NCBI GenBank assembly: GCA_002189035.1
Contig: NEEC01000232.1
Location: forward strand, 1 to 50,756
Length of the DNA stretch: 50,756 nucleotides
Reading direction: 5' to 3'
Source of the DNA: Utricularia gibba
Taxonomy: Eukaryota > Streptophyta > Magnoliopsida > Lamiales > Lentibulariaceae
Below, one piece after another: positions 24,158-33,504 of this stretch; the first letter of the stretch is position 1; the number at the start of each line of letters is the position of its first letter. The notes under the pieces were generated by a model that did not search any database, was not told the DNA's origin, and saw nothing but the letters and a program-made list of their open reading frames with translations. Position numbers and translations under genes: made by a program.

Positions 24158-24195
24158 TTTCGAGTGGGCGGGTGATGTCGTTTTGGCTGCCTAAC
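24158..24195 (+). other. Two insertions in downstream half of monomer 79
   Basis: Extra cgag at 24161-24164 splits tttctgggcgg. The word ggctgcct at 24185-24192 replaces the end of gtcgttgggaac. The word ggctgcct is native about 60 bases upstream at 24123. Confidence 0.72.
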
Positions 24196-26102
24196 TTCGT
24201 TCTGACCAAGGTTCGGTCTGACTCCTTTGCCACATCGGGTCCTACTCGACGAAAATCGTGATGCAGTTATTGAAGTTAGGATATCATGAGCACCCAAAAT
24301 GGTTTTCTCAACCGCATGCTTTATATTTGATAAGGCACTCTCGTGGGCAACGGTATCGAGTAGGAGGTCGAGTCGAGCTCGGGCCCAGAGTCATTTGTAG
24401 CCCGGCAAAAAATTGATGCATTTATTAACGTTCGGCTTTATTAGGCTGCCTACATAGTTTCTCAAGGAAAAGCTTGTTTCTGGGCGGGTGATGTCGTTGG
24501 AACTTCGTTCTGACCAAGGTTCGGTCTGACTCCTTTGCCACATCGGGTCCTACTCGACGAAAATCGTGATGCAGTTATTGAAGTTAGGATTCATGAGCAC
24601 CCAAAATGGTTTTCTCAACCGCATGCTTTATATTTAAGGTGCTCTCGTGGGGCAACGGTATCGAGTAGGAGGTCGAGTCGAGCTCGGGCCCATAGTCATT
24701 TGTAGCTCGGCAAAAAACTTGATGCATTTATTAACGTTGGTTTAATAGGCTGCCTAATGGTTTTCTCAAGGAAAAGCTTGTCGTTTTGGGCGGGTGATGT
24801 CGTTGTGAACTTCGTTCTGACCCAAGGTTCGGTCTGACTCCTTTGCCAAATCGGGTCCTACTCGACGAAAATCGTGATGCAGTTATTGAAGTTAGGATTC
24901 ATGAGCACCCAAAATGGTTTTTCTCAACCGCATGCTTTATATTTGATAAGGCGCTCTCGTGGGGCAACGGTATCGAGCAGGAGGTCGAGTCGAGCTCGGG
25001 CCCATAGTCATTTGTAGCCGGCAAAAAACTTGATGCATTTATTAACGTTGGTTTTAATAGGCTGCCTACATGGTTTCTCAAGGAAAAGCTTGTCGTTTCT
25101 GGGCGGGTGATGTCTTTTGGAACTTCGTTCTGACAAGGTTCGGTCTGACTCCTTTGCCACATCGGGTCCTACTCGACGAAAATCGTGATGCAGTTATTGA
25201 AGTTAGGATTTCATGAGCACCCAAAATGGTTTTCTCAACCGCATGCTTTATATTTGATAAGGCGCTCTCGTGGGGCAACGGTATCGAGCAGGAGGTCGAG
25301 TCGAGCTCGGGCCCATAGTCATTTGTAGCTCGGCAAAAAACTTGATGCATTTATTAACGTTGGGTTTTAATAGCCCTACATTGTTTTCTCAAGGAAAAGC
25401 TTGTCGTTTTTGGGCGGGTGATTTCGTTGTGAACTTCGTTCTGACCCAAGGTTCGGTCTGTCTCCTTTGCCAATCTGGTCCTACTCGACGAAAATCGTGA
25501 TGCAGTTATTGAAGTTAGGATTTCATGAGCACCCAAAATGGTTTTCTCAACCGCATGCTTTATATTTGATAAGGTGCTCTCGTGGGGCAACGGTATCGAG
25601 TAGGAGGTCGAGTCGAGCTCGGGCCCATAGTCATTTGTAGCTCGGCAAAAAACTTGATGCATTTATTAACGTTGGTTTTAATAGGCTGCCTAATGGTTTT
25701 CTCAAGGAAAAGCTTGTCGTTTTTGGCGGGTGATGTCGTTGTGAACTTCGTTCTGACCCAAGGTTCGGTCTGTCTCCTTTGCCAATCTGGTCCTACTCGA
25801 CGAAAATCGTGATGCAGTTATTGAAGTTAGGATTTCATGAGCACCCAAAATGCTTTTGTCAATCGCATGCTTTGTAGTTGAGGAGGCGCTCTAGTGGGGC
25901 ACGGTATCGGGCAAAAGGTCGAGTCGGGCTCGCCAGAGTCATTTTTAGCTGTCAAAAAGTGATGCATTTATTAACGTTGGGTTTTAATAGGCTGCCTACA
26001 TGGTTTCTCAAGGAAAAGCTTGTCGTTTCTGGCGGGTGATGTCTTTGGAACTTCGTTCTGACCATAGGTTCGGTCTGACTCCTTTGCCACATCGGGTCCT
26101 AC

Positions 26103-26141
26103 TCGACGAAAATCGTGATGCAGTTATTGAAGTTAGGATTT
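26103..26141 (+). repeat. Invariant core, representative copy
   Basis: The block that ends tactcgacgaaaatcgtg and continues gatgcagttattgaagtt is the most constant part of the monomer. Reading all copies by eye I found only three with a changed base inside it: one a lost near 28891, one a lost near 32880, and gcagttttgaag at 34736. All other parts of the monomer vary in length from copy to copy. The core includes a short dyad, acga-aaa-tcgt. It could be a protein-binding or nucleosome-phasing site, but that is inference. Confidence 0.7.
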
Positions 26142-26273
26142 CATGAGCACCCAAAATGGTTTTCTCAACCGCATGCTTTATATTTGATAAGGTGCTCTCG
26201 TGGGGCAACGGTATCGAGTAGGAGGTCGAGTCGAGCTCGGGCCCATAGTCATTTGTAGCTCGGCAAAAAACTT
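26118..26273 (+). repeat. Half-unit 2 of a representative monomer (about 156 bp)
   Basis: This is the upstream half of monomer 86. It starts with gatgcagttatt and carries atggttttctcaa 38 bases downstream (26156). Half-unit 1 (26274-26432) starts with gatgcatttatt and carries the same 13-base word 39 bases downstream (26313). Around the two starts, cgaaaatcgtgatgca and caaaaaacttgatgca agree at 13 of 16 bases. The next twenty bases agree at about 16. The 3' parts of the halves are much less alike. The monomer is therefore read as an ancient dimer of roughly 154-bp units. Confidence 0.8.
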
Positions 26274-26289
26274 GATGCATTTATTAACG
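26274..26289 (+). repeat. Anchor word, representative copy
   Basis: The word gatgcatttattaacg marks the start of half-unit 1 and contains atgcat. It is present in nearly every monomer and was used to count copies. Exceptions are listed separately (4971, 21281, and the cattaatt variants at 32730 and 42607; small losses also at 4667, 30890 and 44134). Confidence 0.8.
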
Positions 26290-26432
26290 GTTGGTTTTAA
26301 TAGGCTGCCTCAATGGTTTTCTCAAGGAAAAGCTTGTCGTTTTTGGGCGGGTGATGTCGTTGTGAACTTCGTTCTGACCCAAGGTTCGGTCTGTCTCCTT
26401 TGCCAAATCTGGTCCTACTCGACGAAAATCGT
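26274..26432 (+). repeat. Half-unit 1 of a representative monomer (about 159 bp)
   Basis: This is the downstream half of monomer 86, homologous to the half at 26118-26273. It holds the anchor gatgcatttattaac, the shared word atggttttctcaa at 26313, and the HindIII block aaggaaaagcttgtcg. It ends with the approach to the next core (tcctactcgacgaaaatcgt). Each half is close to the length of DNA on one nucleosome, which is an inference from size only. Confidence 0.78.
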
Positions 26433-27669
26433 GATGCAGTTATTGAAGTTAGGATTTCATGAGCACCCAAAATGCTTTTCAATCGCATGCTTTGTAGTTG
26501 AGGAGGCGCTCTAGTGGGGCACGGTATCGGGCAAAAGGTCGAGTCGGGCTCGCTCCAGAGTCATTTTTAGCCTGTCAAAAAAGTGATGCATTTATTAACG
26601 TTGGGTTTTAATAGGCTGCCTACATGGTTTCTCAAGGAAAAGCTTGTCGTTTCTGGGCGGGTGATGTCTTTTGGAACTTCGTTCTGACCATAGGTTCGGT
26701 CTGACTCCTTTGCCACATCGGGTCCTACTCGACGAAAATCGTGATGCAGTTATTGAAGTTAGGATTTCATGAGCACCCAAAATGGTTTTCTCAACCGCAT
26801 GCTTTATATTTGATAAGGCGCTCTCGTGGGGCAACGGTATCGAGCAGGAGGTCGAGTCGAGCTCGGGCCCATAGTCATTTGTAGCCGGCAAAAAACTTGA
26901 TGCATTTATTAACGTTGGTTTAATAGGCTACATGTTTCTCAAGGAAAAGCTTGTCGTTTTTGGGCGGGTGATGTCGTTGGAACTTCGTTCTGACCAAGGT
27001 TCGGTCTGACTCCTTTGCCACATCGGTCCTACTCGACGAAAATCGTGATGCAGTTATTGAAGTTAGGATTTCATGAGCACCCAAAATGGTTTTCTCAACC
27101 GCATGCTTTATATTTGATAAGGTGCTCTCGTGGGGCAACGGTATCGAGTAGGAGGTCGAGTCGAGCTCGGGCCCATAGTCATTTGTAGCTCGGCAAAAAA
27201 CTTGATGCATTTATTAACGTTGGTTTTAATAGGCTGCCTCAATGGTTTTCTCAAGGAAAAGCTTGTCGTTTTTGGGCGGGTGATGTCGTTGTGAACTTCG
27301 TTCTGACCAAGGTTCGGTCTGTCTCCTTTGCCAAATCTGGTCCTACTCGACGAAAATCGTGATGCAGTTATTGAAGTTAGGATTTCATGAGCACCCAAAA
27401 TGCTTTTCAATCGCATGCTTTGTATTGAGGAGGCGCTCTAGTGGGGCACGGTATCGGCAAAAGGTCGAGTCGGGCTCGCTCCCAGAGTCATTTTTAGCCT
27501 GTCAAAAAAGTGATGCATTTATTAACGTTGGGTTTTAATAGGCTGCCTACATGGTTTCTCAAGGAAAAGCTTGTCGTTTCTGGGCGGGTGATGTCTTTTG
27601 GAACTTCGTTCTGACCATAGGTTCGGTCTGACTCCTTTGCCACATCGGGTCCTACTCGACGAAAATCGT

Positions 27670-29208
27670 GATGCAGTTATTGAAGTTAGGATTTCATGAG
27701 CACCCAAAATGGTTTTCTCAACCGCATGCTTTATATTTGATAAGGCACTCTCGTGGGGCAACGGTATCGAGCAGGAGGTCGAGTCGAGCTCGGGCCCAGA
27801 GTCATTTGTAGCCCGGCAAAAAAATTGATGCATTTATTAACGTTGGTTTATTAGGCTGCCTACATGTTTCTCAAGGAAAAGCTTGTCGTTTTGGGCGGGT
27901 GATGTCTTTGGAACTTCGTTCTGACCAAGGTTCGGTCTGACTCCTTTGCCACATCGGGTCCTACTCGACGAAAATCGTGATGCAGTTATTGAAGTTAGGA
28001 TTCATGAGCACCCAAAATGGTTTTCTCAACCGCATGCTTTATATTTGATAAGGCGCTCTCGTGGGGCAACGGTATCGAGCAGGAGGTCGAGTCGAGCTCG
28101 GGTCATTTGTAGCCCGGCAAAAAATTGATGCATTTATTAACGTTGGTTTTAATAGGCTGCCTACATGGTTTTCTCAAGGAAAAGCTTGTCGTTTCTGGGC
28201 GGGTGATGTCGTTGAACTTCGTTCTGACCCAAGGTTCGTCTGACTCCTTTGCCACATCGGGTCCTACTCGACGAAAATCGTGATGCAGTTATTGAAGTTA
28301 GGATTCATGAGCACCCAAAATGGTTTTCTCAACGCATGCTTTATATTTGAGGAGGCGCTCTCGTGGGGCAACGGTATCGAGCAGGAGGTCGAGTCGAGCT
28401 CGGGCCCATAGTCATTTGTAGCTCGGCAAAAAACTTGATGCATTTATTAACGTTGGGTTTTAATAGGCTGCCTACATGGTTTCTCAAGGAAAAGCTTGTC
28501 GTTTGGGGCGGGTGATGTCTTGAACTTCGTTCTGACCAAGGTTCGGTCTGACTCCTTTGCCACATCGGGTCCTACTCGACGAAAATCGTGATGCAGTTAT
28601 TGAAGTTAGGATTTCATGAGCACCCAAAATGGTTTTCTCAACCGCATGCTTTATATTTGATAAGGCTCTCGTGGGGCACGGTATCGAGTAGGAGGTCGAG
28701 TCGAGCTCGGGCCCATAGTCATTTGTAGCTCGGCAAAAAACTTGATGCATTTATTAACGGTTGGTTTTAATAGGCTGCCTCAATGGTTTTCTCAAGGAAA
28801 AGCTTGTCGTTTTGGGCGGGTGATGTCGTTGTGAACTTCGTTCTGACCCAAGGTTCGGTCTGTCTCCTTTGCCAAGGTCCTACTCGACGAAATCGTGATG
28901 CAGTTATTGAAGTTAGGATTTCATGAGCACCCAAAATGCTTTTGTCAATCGCATGCTTTGTATTGAGGAGGCTCTAGTGGGGCAACGGTATCGGGCAAAA
29001 GGTCGAGTCGGGCTCGCTCCCAGAGTCATTTTTAGCCTGTCAAAAAAAGTGATGCATTTATTAACGTTGGGTTTTAATAGGCTGCCTACATGGTTTCTCA
29101 AGGAAAAGCTTGTCGTTTCTGGGCGGGTGATGTCTTTTGGAACTTCGTTCTGACCATAGGTTCGGTCTGACTCCTTTGCCACATCGGGTCCTACTCGACG
29201 AAAATCGT
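27670..29208 (+). repeat. Pentamer A1-A-B-B-C, unit 1 (1,539 bp)
   Basis: This unit holds monomers 91-95, with anchors at 27827, 28127, 28437, 28744 and 29051. The first B has a C-like downstream half (tacatggtttctc). The second B and the C are near-complete types. One a is missing in the core near 28891. Confidence 0.72.
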
Positions 29209-30737
29209 GATGCAGTTATTGAAGTTAGGATTGAGCACCCAAAATGGTTTTCTCAACCGCATGCTTTATATTTGATAAGGCACTCTCGTGGGGCAACGGT
29301 ATCGAGCAGGAGGTCGAGTCGAGCTCGGGCCCAGAGTCATTTGTAGCCCGGCAAAAAAATTGATGCATTTATTAACGTTGGTTTAATAGGCTGCCTACAT
29401 GTTTCTCAAGGAAAAGCTTGTCGTTTCTGGGCGGGTGATGTCTTTGAACTTCGTTCTGACCAAGGTTCGGTCTGACTCCTTTGCCACATCGGGTCCTACT
29501 CGACGAAAATCGTGATGCAGTTATTGAAGTTAGGATTCATGAGCACCAAAATGGTTTTCTCAACCGCATGCTTTATATTTGATAAGGCACTCTCGTGGGG
29601 CAACGGTATCGAGCAGGAGGTCGAGTCGAGCTCGGGCCAGTCATTTGTAGCCCGGCAAAAAAATTGATGCATTTATTAACGTTGGTTTATTAGGCTGCCT
29701 ACATGTTTCTCAAGGAAAAGCTTGTCGTTTCTGGCGGGTGATGTCGTTGGGAACTTCGTTCTGACCCAAGGTTCGTCTGACTCCTTTGCCACATCGGGTC
29801 CTACTCGACGAAAATCGTGATGCAGTTATTGAAGTTAGGATTCATGAGCACCCAAAATGGTTTTCTCAACCGCATGCTTTATATTTGAGGGGCGCTCTCG
29901 TGGGGCAACGGTATCGAGCAGGAGGTCGAGTCGCTCGGGCCCATAGTCATTTGTAGCTCGGCAAAAAACTTGATGCATTTATTAACGTTGGGTTTTAATA
30001 GGCTGCCTCAATGGTTTCTCAAGGAAAAGCTTGTCGTTTCTGGGCGGGTGATGTCTTTGAACTTCGTTCTGACCAAGGTTCGGTCTGACTCCTTTGCCAC
30101 ATCGGGTCCTACTCGACGAAAATCGTGATGCAGTTATTGAAGTTAGGATTCATGAGCACCCAAAATGGTTTTCTCAACCGCATGCTTTATATTTGATAAG
30201 GTGCTCTCGTGGGGCAACGGTATCGAGAGGTCGAGTCGAGCTCGGGCCCATAGTCATTTGTAGCTCGGCAAAAACTTGATGCATTTATTAACGTTGGTTT
30301 TAATAGGCTGCCTCAATGGTTTTCTCAAGGAAAAGCTTGTCGTTTTTGGGCGGGTGATGTCGTTGTGAACTTCGTTCTGACCCAAGGTTCGGTCTGTCTC
30401 CTTTGCCAATCGGTCCTACTCGACGAAAATCGTGATGCAGTTATTGAAGTTAGGATTTCATGAGCACCCAAAATGGTTTTCAACGCATGCTTTATATTTG
30501 GAGGCGCTCTCGTGGGACGGTATCGGGCAAAAGGTCGAGTCGAGCTCGGCCCAGAGTCATTTGTAGCCGGCAAAAAAAGTTGATGCATTTATTAACGTTG
30601 GGTTTTAATAGGCTGCCTACATGGTTTCTCAAGGAAAAGCTTGTCGTTTTTGGCGGGTGATGTCGTTGGGAACTTCGTTCTGACCCAAGGTTCGTCTGAC
30701 TCCTTTGCCACATCGGGTCCTACTCGACGAAAATCGT
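29209..30737 (+). repeat. Pentamer A1-A-B-B-C, unit 2 (1,529 bp)
   Basis: This unit holds monomers 96-100, with anchors at 29362, 29666, 29972, 30278 and 30582. It repeats unit 1 directly downstream, including the C-like downstream half of the first B. The C copy is partly A-like. Confidence 0.72.
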
Positions 30738-31979
30738 GATGCAGTTATTGAAGTTAGGATTTCATGAGCACCCAAAATGGTTTTCTCAACCGCATGCTTT
30801 TGAGGAGGCGCTCTCGTGGGGCAACGGTATCGAGCAGGAGGTCGAGTCGAGCTCGGGCCCATAGTCATTTGTAGCTCGGCAAAAAACTTGATGCATTATT
30901 AACGTTGGTTTTAATAGGCTGCCTACATGTTTTCTCAAGGAAAAAGCTTGTCGTTTTTGGGCGGTGATGTCGTTGGAACTTCGTTCTGACCCAAGGTTCG
31001 GTCTGACTCCTTTGCCAAATCGGTCCTACTCGACGAAAATCGTGATGCAGTTATTGAAGTTAGGATTTCATGAGCACCCAAAATGGTTTTCTCAACCGCA
31101 TGCTTTATATTTGATAAGGTGCTCTCGTGGGGCAACGGTATCGAGTAGGAGGTCGAGTCGAGCTCGGGCCCATAGTCATTTGTAGCTCGGCAAAAAACTT
31201 GATGCATTTATTAACGGTTGGTTTTAATAGGCTGCCTCAATGGTTTCTCAAGGAAAAGCTTGTCGTTTTTGGGCGGGTGATGTCGTTGTGAACTTCGTTC
31301 TGACCCAAGGTTCGGTCTGTCTTTGCCAAATCGGTCCTACTCGACGAAAATCGTGATGCAGTTATTGAAGTTAGGATTTCATGAGCACCCCAAAATGCTT
31401 TTCAATCGCATGCTTTGTAGTTGAGGAGGCGCTCTAGTGGGGCACGGTATCGGCAAAAGGTCGAGTCGGGCTCGCTCCAGAGTCATTTTTAGCCTGTCAA
31501 AAAAATGATGCATTTATTAACGTTGGGTTTTAATAGGCTGCCTACATGGTTTCTCAAGGAAAAGCTTGTCGTTTCTGGGCGGGTGATGTCTTTTGGAACT
31601 TCGTTCTGACCATAGGTTCGGTCTGACTCCTTTGCCACATCGGGTCCTACTCGACGAAAATCGTGATGCAGTTATTGAAGTTAGGATTTCATGAGCACCC
31701 AAAATGGTTTTCTCAACCGCATGCTTTATATTTGATAAGGTGCTCTCGTGGGGCAACGGTATCGAGTAGGAGGTCGAGTCGAGCTCGGGCCCATAGTCAT
31801 TTGTAGCTCGGCAAAAAACTTGATGCATTTATTAACGGTTGGTTTTAATAGGCTGCCTCAATGGTTTTCTCAAGGAAAAGCTTGTCGTTTTTGGGCGGGT
31901 GATGTCGTTGTGAACTTCGTTCTGACCCAAGGTTCGGTCTGTCTCCTTTGCCAAATCGGTCCTACTCGACGAAAATCGT
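30738..31979 (+). repeat. Monomers 101-104 (B, B, C, B)
   Basis: The anchors are at 30890, 31201, 31507 and 31822. Near 30941 the HindIII block has one extra a (ggaaaaagcttg), rare in an otherwise constant block. Monomers 102-104 are nearly full-type copies. Confidence 0.75.
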
Positions 31980-33504
31980 GATGCAGTTATTGAAGTTAGG
32001 ATTTCATGAGCACCCAAAATGGTTTTCTCAACGCATGCTTTATATTTGAGGAGGCGCTCTCGTGGGCACGGTATCGGCAGGTCGAGTCGAGCTCGGCCCA
32101 GAGTCATTTGTAGCCGGCAAAAAATTGATGCATTTATTAACGTTGGTTTATTAGGCTGCCTACATGTTTCTCAAGGAAAAGCTTGTCGTTTCTGGGCGGG
32201 TGATGTCGTTGGGAACTTCGTTCTGACCAAGGTTCGGTCTGACTCCTTTGCCAGGTCCTACTCGACGAAAATCGTGATGCAGTTATTGAAGTTAGGATTT
32301 CATGAGCACCCAAAATGGTTTTCTCAACCGCATGCTTTATATTTGATAGGCGCTCTCGTGGGGCAACGGTATCGAGGGAGGTCGAGTCGAGCTCGGGCCG
32401 AGTCATTTGTAGCCCGGCAAAAAAATTGATGCATTTATTAACGTTGGTTTATTAGGCTGCCTACATGTTTCTCAAGGAAAAGCTTGTCGTTTTGGGCGGG
32501 TGATGTCGTTGGGAACTTCGTTCTGACCCAAGGTTCGTCTGACTCCTTTGCCACATCGGGTCCTACTCGACGAAAATCGTGATGCAGTTATTGAAGTTAG
32601 GATTCATGAGCACCCAAAATGGTTTTCTCAACCGCATGCTTTATATTTGAGGAGGCGCTCTCGTGGGGCAACGGTATCGAGCAGGTCGAGTCGAGCTCGG
32701 CTAGTCATTTGTAGCTCGGCAAAAAACTTGATGCATTAATTAACGTTGGGTTTTAATAGGCTGCCTACATGTTTTTTCTCAAGGAAAAGCTTGTCGTTTT
32801 TGGGCGGGTGATGTCGTTGGAACTTCGTTCTGACCAAGGTTCGGTCTGACTCCTTTGCCAATCGGTCCTACTCGACGAAATCGTGATGCAGTTATTGAAG
32901 TTAGGATTTCATGAGCACCCAAAATGGTTTTCTCAACCGCATGCTTTATATTTGATAAGGTGCTCTCGTGGGCAACGGTATCGAGCAGGAGGTCGAGTCG
33001 AGCTCGGGCCCAGTCATTTGTAGCTCGGCAAAAAACTTGATGCATTTATTAACGTTGGTTTTAATAGGCTGCCTCAATGGTTTTCTCAAGGAAAAGCTTG
33101 TCGTTTTGGGCGGGTGATGTCGTTGTGGAACTTCGTTCTGACCCAAGGTTCGGTCTGTCTCCTTTGCCAAATCTGGTCCTACTCGACGAAAATCGTGATG
33201 CAGTTATTGAAGTTAGGATTTCATGAGCACCCAAAATGCTTTTCAATCGCATGCTTTGTATTGAGGAGGCGCTCTAGTGGGGCACGGTATCGGGCAAAAG
33301 GTCGAGTCGGGCTCGCTCCCAGAGTCATTTTTAGCCGTCAAAAAAAGTTGATGCATTTATTAACGTTGGGTTTTAATAGGCTGCCTACATGGTTTTCTCA
33401 AGGAAAAGCTTGTCGTTTCTGGCGGGTGATGTCTTTTGAACTTCGTTCTGACCAAGGTTCGGTCTGACTCCTTTGCCACATCGGTCCTACTCGACGAAAA
33501 TCGT
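31980..33504 (+). repeat. Pentamer A-A-B-B-C, unit 3 (1,525 bp)
   Basis: This unit holds monomers 105-109, with anchors at 32127, 32428, 32730, 33039 and 33350. The first B carries the rare anchor gatgcattaattaac and a shortened ctcggctagtc. Both features are matched at the same place in the pentamer at 41849. Confidence 0.73.
32730..32744 (+). repeat. Anchor variant gatgcattaattaac, monomer 107
   Basis: A t-to-a change gives cattaatt where other copies have catttatt. I saw it in only one other copy, at 42607. Both copies are the first B of an A-A-B-B-C pentamer. Confidence 0.85.

Larger units (their letters stand above)
22358..24259 (+). repeat. Satellite with clustered templated insertions, monomers 74-79
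   Basis: The anchors are at 22533, 22852, 23171, 23468, 23786 and 24096. The classes are A, B, C, C, B, A. This is the only part where words from one place in the monomer appear at another place. The sites are near 22485-22530, 22644, 22673, 22887, 23093-23138, 23698, 23801, 24161 and 24185. It also has a loss near 23201 that removes most of gctgcctacatgg. The stretch lies where the array changes from A-rich to B/C-rich. It is either a real rearrangement scar or a badly resolved assembly join. Confidence 0.8.
26118..26432 (+). repeat. Representative class B monomer (no. 86)
   Basis: Class B is recognised by aaggtgctctcg, gagtagg, gggcccatagtc, gctcggcaaaaaacttg, acggttggttttaatagg, cctcaatggttttctc, tttttgggcgg, gtcgttgtgaac, ggtctgtctcc and ccaaatctggtcc. 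This copy is 315 bp and carries almost the full set, so it is among the least mixed B copies. B copies are spread through the window and become the commonest class right of 24 kb. Confidence 0.88.
24260..27669 (+). repeat. B/C-rich satellite, monomers 80-90
   Basis: The anchors are at 24415, 24721, 25032, 25344, 25656, 25961, 26274, 26585, 26899, 27204 and 27512. The classes are A, B, B/C, B, B, C, B, C, B, B, C. Monomers 84-87 are two clean B-C dimers (period 618-624 bp). Near 24475 a copy has lost tcg from the HindIII block (cttgtttctggg). Monomer 80 begins ggatatcatg, seen once only. Confidence 0.75.

Noticed and set aside
26247-26388. Polymerase III A and B boxes (tagctcgg and ggttcgg), suggesting a tRNA-derived element.
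   Set aside because: Only the first six bases of the B box fit, the boxes are about 130 bases apart, and there is no terminator run or SINE-like tail.
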